Part shown: positions 5,042 through 6,297 of the stretch, piece by piece | Layout: the number at the start of each line of letters is the position of its first letter | Numbering within the stretch: position 1 is the first letter of the stretch | Assembly (NCBI GenBank): GCA_902767005.1 | Contig: CACXFY010000009.1 | Span: 1-6,297 of the forward strand | From: an uncultured Erysipelotrichaceae bacterium | GTDB lineage: Bacteria > Bacillota_I > Bacilli_A > RF39 > UBA660 | DNA length: 6,297 nucleotides | Direction of reading: 5' to 3' | Notes under the pieces: model-generated | What the model was told of the DNA's origin: nothing | Seen by the model: only the letters and a program-made list of their open reading frames with translations | Database searches by the model: none | Made by a program: the position numbers and the translations under genes

Positions 5042-6297
5042 ATGGAACCTGTTTATGAATTTGACAATAAAGATATTAAAGAACATAGAGATATTATAAG
5101 CCATAATTGTAGATTGATAGAAGCTCAGTCTATAAGTTTTTTACTTTATTTAGATTCTAAAATTGATGAAGAAACAGATCTTGTAAAAAAAGAAAAGTTG
5201 AGCAATATGATGTCTTCTTTAAGTTCACAAATTGATGAAACAACAAAGCTTAAAAGTGAGTTATTAGAAGCATATAAAAATATTGATTCTACATATAATA
5301 ATTTAAAGAAAATGGGCTTTGGAGATATTATTGAAGAATACTATTTAGCAACTAACGTTAGAGAACAAGCCCCAGTAATGAGTAATGATAACCAAATAGT
5401 AAACGAAGAAGAAAATGTAATAGATAATTCTGAAACTTATGAAGAACCAGTTATGGAAGAAGAACCAGTTCAAGAGATGACTGAAGAAGCTGTTCAAGAA
5501 GAAGTAGATGAACCAGTCCAAGAAATGGTTGAAGAAGTTCCACAAGAAGAAGTAGAGGAACCGGTTCAAGAAATGGCTGAGGAAGTAGAAGAGCCAGTTC
5601 AAGAGGTGGCTGAAGAAGCTGTTCAAGAAGAAGAGCCAGTTATGGAAGAAGTTGCAGAAGAACCTGTTTTAGTTGAAGAAAGTAAAGATGAGGTACCTGA
5701 AGAGGTTGCTGATGGAGATAATATAGAGGCTGATGAACCAGTTATGGTTCCTGAAGAAGAAACACCTAGTGAAGAAGTAGCAGAAGAACCAGTAATTGTT
5801 CCAGAAGAGCCAGTAGAAAATGCAGAAGAGGAAAATGTTGAGGATAATAGTGAGGCAGTCTTAATACCAGCTGTAGAAACTGAAGAAGCAGTTGAAACAC
5901 CTACTGAAGAAGCAACTGAAGAAGTAACACCAGAAGAGCCAGTAGAAAATACAGAAGAGGGGCCTGTTGGTGAAGTTATTATTCCAGCTATAGATAATAC
6001 TGGAGCTATGGAAGAAGAACAAGCACCAGAAGAGAAACCTAGTGAAGAAGTTGCAGAAGAACCAGTTCAAGAAGGGGCAACAAAGGAAGCTCCTATGGAA
6101 GCTGATTCAGATGTAGCAATTCCAGTGGTAGAAGAGAGTCCTCAAGAAGAAGCACAACCTACTGAAGAGAAAGAAGCACAGGTTGATGAAAGCTTAGAGA
6201 AATTTGTTAAAAGTGATAATAATCCAGTAAGTAGAATACTAGTTACTGAGAATCAATATAGTGAATTGAAAAAATCGCTTCCAAAACAAGAAGCACT
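5042..6297 (+). CDS. Long acidic Glu/Pro/Val-repeat protein, 3' end outside window
   Basis: The frame is open without a stop for 418 codons from the ATG at 5042 to the right edge. I cannot name the protein. Residues 1 to about 110 are mostly helical, with charged heptad-like stretches (about 35-95) that could form a coiled coil. Residues about 121-388 are low complexity: by hand count about 35% Glu, many Pro and Val, only five Lys, no Arg and almost no aromatics. They are built from imperfect units such as EEPVQEMAEE and EEVAEEPV. From about 384 the composition returns to normal (SLEKFVKSDNNPVSRILV...), suggesting a folded C-terminal module that continues off the edge. No signal peptide or membrane segment is visible, so a cytosolic extended linker or scaffold is the simplest inference. 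Antisense open frames in this stretch are artefacts of the GAA/CAA-rich codons. Confidence 0.88.
   Translation, partial: MEPVYEFDNKDIKEHRDIISHNCRLIEAQSISFLLYLDSKIDEETDLVKKEKLSNMMSSLSSQIDETTKLKSELLEAYKNIDSTYNNLKKMGFGDIIEEYYLATNVREQAPVMSNDNQIVNEEENVIDNSETYEEPVMEEEPVQEMTEEAVQEEVDEPVQEMVEEVPQEEVEEPVQEMAEEVEEPVQEVAEEAVQEEEPVMEEVAEEPVLVEESKDEVPEEVADGDNIEADEPVMVPEEETPSEEVAEEPVIVPEEPVENAEEENVEDNSEAVLIPAVETEEAVETPTEEATEEVTPEEPVENTEEGPVGEVIIPAIDNTGAMEEEQAPEEKPSEEVAEEPVQEGATKEAPMEADSDVAIPVVEESPQEEAQPTEEKEAQVDESLEKFVKSDNNPVSRILVTENQYSELKKSLPKQEA
5402..6205 (+). repeat. In-frame degenerate repeat region encoding the acidic Glu/Pro/Val domain
   Basis: The stretch is built from GAAGAA, CCAGTT and GTTCAAGAA blocks with frequent synonymous changes. 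Three longer near-identical direct repeat pairs stand out, all in frame. First, 5462-5503 and 5591-5632 (42 nt, 3 differences). Second, 5801-5831 and 5930-5960 (31 nt, 1 difference). Third, 5765-5793 and 6038-6066 (29 nt, 1 difference). The first two pairs share the same offset of 129 nt, or 43 codons. This points to expansion by local duplication. Confidence 0.85.

Noticed and set aside
5345..5626. A 93-codon open frame on the - strand rich in Phe and Trp
   Set aside because: It is the complement of the GAA/CAA-rich repeat region, where antisense stops are rare. It has a TTG start and low complexity.
5861..6070. A 69-codon open frame on the - strand
   Set aside because: Same cause as the preceding case: an antisense shadow of the acidic repeat domain, with a TTG start.
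5402..6205. CRISPR-like or other non-coding tandem repeat array
   Set aside because: The repeats are degenerate, in frame, lack spacers of uniform size, and are fully contained in one open coding frame with normal codon structure.
1..6297. Mycoplasma-type genetic code (TGA as Trp), suggested by the low GC
   Set aside because: Trp is encoded by TGG at conserved sites, and the desulfurase gene stops at TGA in an ATGA overlap with the thioredoxin gene.

Overview
The window is AT-rich and compact, with every supported gene on the + strand. Codon choice is that of a low-GC Bacillota-type bacterium (Leu TTA, Arg AGA, A/T third positions). TGA is used as a stop (the desulfurase gene ends at an ATGA overlap) and Trp is encoded by TGG, so the mycoplasma code does not apply. 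I would place it in or near the Bacilli / Erysipelotrichia / RF39-like gut lineages, but no ribosomal gene is present to fix the taxonomy.

Layout. (1) Positions 1-832 hold the C-terminal third of a phosphoketolase, ending in a weak terminator-like hairpin. (2) Positions 825-1707 form a two-gene unit: promoter, a membrane-anchored extracytoplasmic protein with two cysteines, a small acidic protein, and a strong intrinsic terminator. Neither protein has a function I recognise. (3) Positions 1699-4681 form a four-gene unit: promoter, cysteine desulfurase, small cytosolic thioredoxin, a secreted-thioredoxin/CcdA-type membrane fusion, an ASCH-domain protein, and a terminator. Its first three genes overlap by 4 and 14 nt and the fourth begins 1 nt after the third. 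(4) From 4706 to the window edge lies a third unit: promoter, a DUF1292/YrzB-like protein, then a long protein with an N-terminal helical region and about 270 residues of Glu/Pro/Val-rich repeats. That protein is still open at the right edge.

How the genes fit together. Phosphoketolase points to fermentative sugar metabolism through acetyl phosphate. The most coherent group is the thiol/sulfur set. The desulfurase makes a protein persulfide from cysteine. The cytosolic thioredoxin could reduce that persulfide or feed electrons to the membrane protein. The membrane protein has the two transmembrane cysteines and the topology expected of CcdA/DsbD electron carriers, and would pass reductant to its own extracellular CPHC thioredoxin domain. 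The two-cysteine anchored protein just upstream is a possible client. These links rest on gene order and motifs and are inference.

Intergenic spaces are short (the longest is about 100 nt) and are filled by terminators and promoters. I see no RNA genes, CRISPR arrays, insertion sequences, attachment sites or riboswitches.
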